A DNA stretch of 14,543 nucleotides from Desulfobacteraceae bacterium (GTDB taxonomy: Bacteria; Desulfobacterota; Desulfobacteria; Desulfobacterales; ETH-SRB1). A program made the translations under genes and the position numbers. Each line of letters begins with the position of its first letter. Positions within the stretch are counted from its first letter, which is position 1. Below are positions 14,425 through 14,543 of this stretch, in pieces. Under the pieces are notes generated by a model. That model searched no databases. It saw only the letters and a list, made by a program, of their open reading frames with translations, and was not told the DNA's origin. Where the stretch lies: assembly GCA_030638305.1 (NCBI GenBank), contig DAOWEW010000144.1:1-14543 (forward strand), read 5' to 3'.

Positions 14425-14543
14425 TCATTCAAAATAACCAGGAGAAATAGTCAAAAACCACTTTTCTAATGATGGCATACGTTCAACAAATTCGTTATAT
14501 TTATCCATGGATTCTTTACATACTGTAACTCCTGTTTCATACA
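14425..14543 (-). CDS. Partial hypothetical protein, C-terminal end
   Basis: An open minus-strand frame enters from the right edge and ends at TGA 14427-14425, 52 bp beyond the kinase stop and convergent with it. The visible 39 residues end DKYNEFVERMPSLEKWFLTISPGYFE. They are rich in charged and aromatic residues with no recognisable motif. It reads as a plausible soluble-protein C-terminus, but the piece is too short to assign a family, and a chance open frame cannot be excluded. Confidence 0.4.
   Translation of the reverse strand, partial: YETGVTVCKESMDKYNEFVERMPSLEKWFLTISPGYFE

Noticed and set aside
1..14543. DGR reverse transcriptase or template repeat that would prove the VR
   Set aside because: No reverse-transcriptase motif (such as YxDD) appears in any real gene here and no AAC-rich near-copy of 2564-2656 was seen, so no DGR is claimed inside this window.

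Overview
The window looks like chromosome from a Gram-negative, moderately AT-rich member of the Desulfobacterota, most likely a Desulfobacterales-type sulfate reducer. This is inferred from gene content: a ffh-rpsP-khpA-rimM-trmD-(SPOUT RNA methyltransferase)-rplS-rnhB-yraN-rsmI block, a PnpS/PhoR-type two-component system, and repeats of a kind I associate with these genomes. No species assignment is possible without a search.

Layout. (1) Positions 1-1128 hold the end of an ABC permease and its ATPase (SsuC/SsuB, TauC/TauB type), split by a fold-back repeat at 165-321. (2) Positions 1129-2677 look rearranged: a remnant of a GlnD-type nucleotidyltransferase runs into a gene for a membrane-anchored, coiled-coil protein with a formylglycine-generating-enzyme-like (FGE/SUMF1) domain. 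The C-terminus of that protein resembles a diversity-generating retroelement (DGR) target. (3) Positions 2661-8770, all minus strand, form a ten-gene translation and RNA-maintenance operon starting at ffh (signal recognition particle GTPase), followed by ribosomal proteins S16 and L19, ribosome maturation factors, tRNA and rRNA methyltransferases, RNase HII and YraN. (4) Divergent from ffh is rlmN (8875-10020). (5) A minus-strand PP-loop tRNA-thiolase-like gene lies at 10099-11094. (6) Positions 11261-14372 carry nth (endonuclease III), a PhoB-like regulator and a PhoR/PnpS-like kinase, joined by two ATGA stop/start overlaps. (7) The right edge carries a short, unrecognised minus-strand C-terminus.

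Three repeat elements sit at gene boundaries and supply the ends of neighbouring genes. The 165-321 element supplies the last permease codons. Inverted arrays of a GGTTNAC-type heptamer flank about 70-110 bp at two places: yraN/rnhB (3915-4071) and the 3' end of rlmN (9915-10090). They supply the RNase HII stop codon and a repetitive tail of about 35 residues on RlmN. The two heptamer loci share a junction motif (GTTGATCAAAA..TATC), so they look like copies of one element.

The most interesting candidate is the FGE-like gene. Its last ~30 codons alternate constant blocks (GGSW, CRSANR, GFRLV) with segments dominated by NNC/NNT codons, as expected if AAC/AAT codons in a template had been mutated at adenines. 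No reverse transcriptase or template repeat is in the window, so a DGR would have to act from elsewhere. I found no tRNA, rRNA, CRISPR array or complete insertion sequence.
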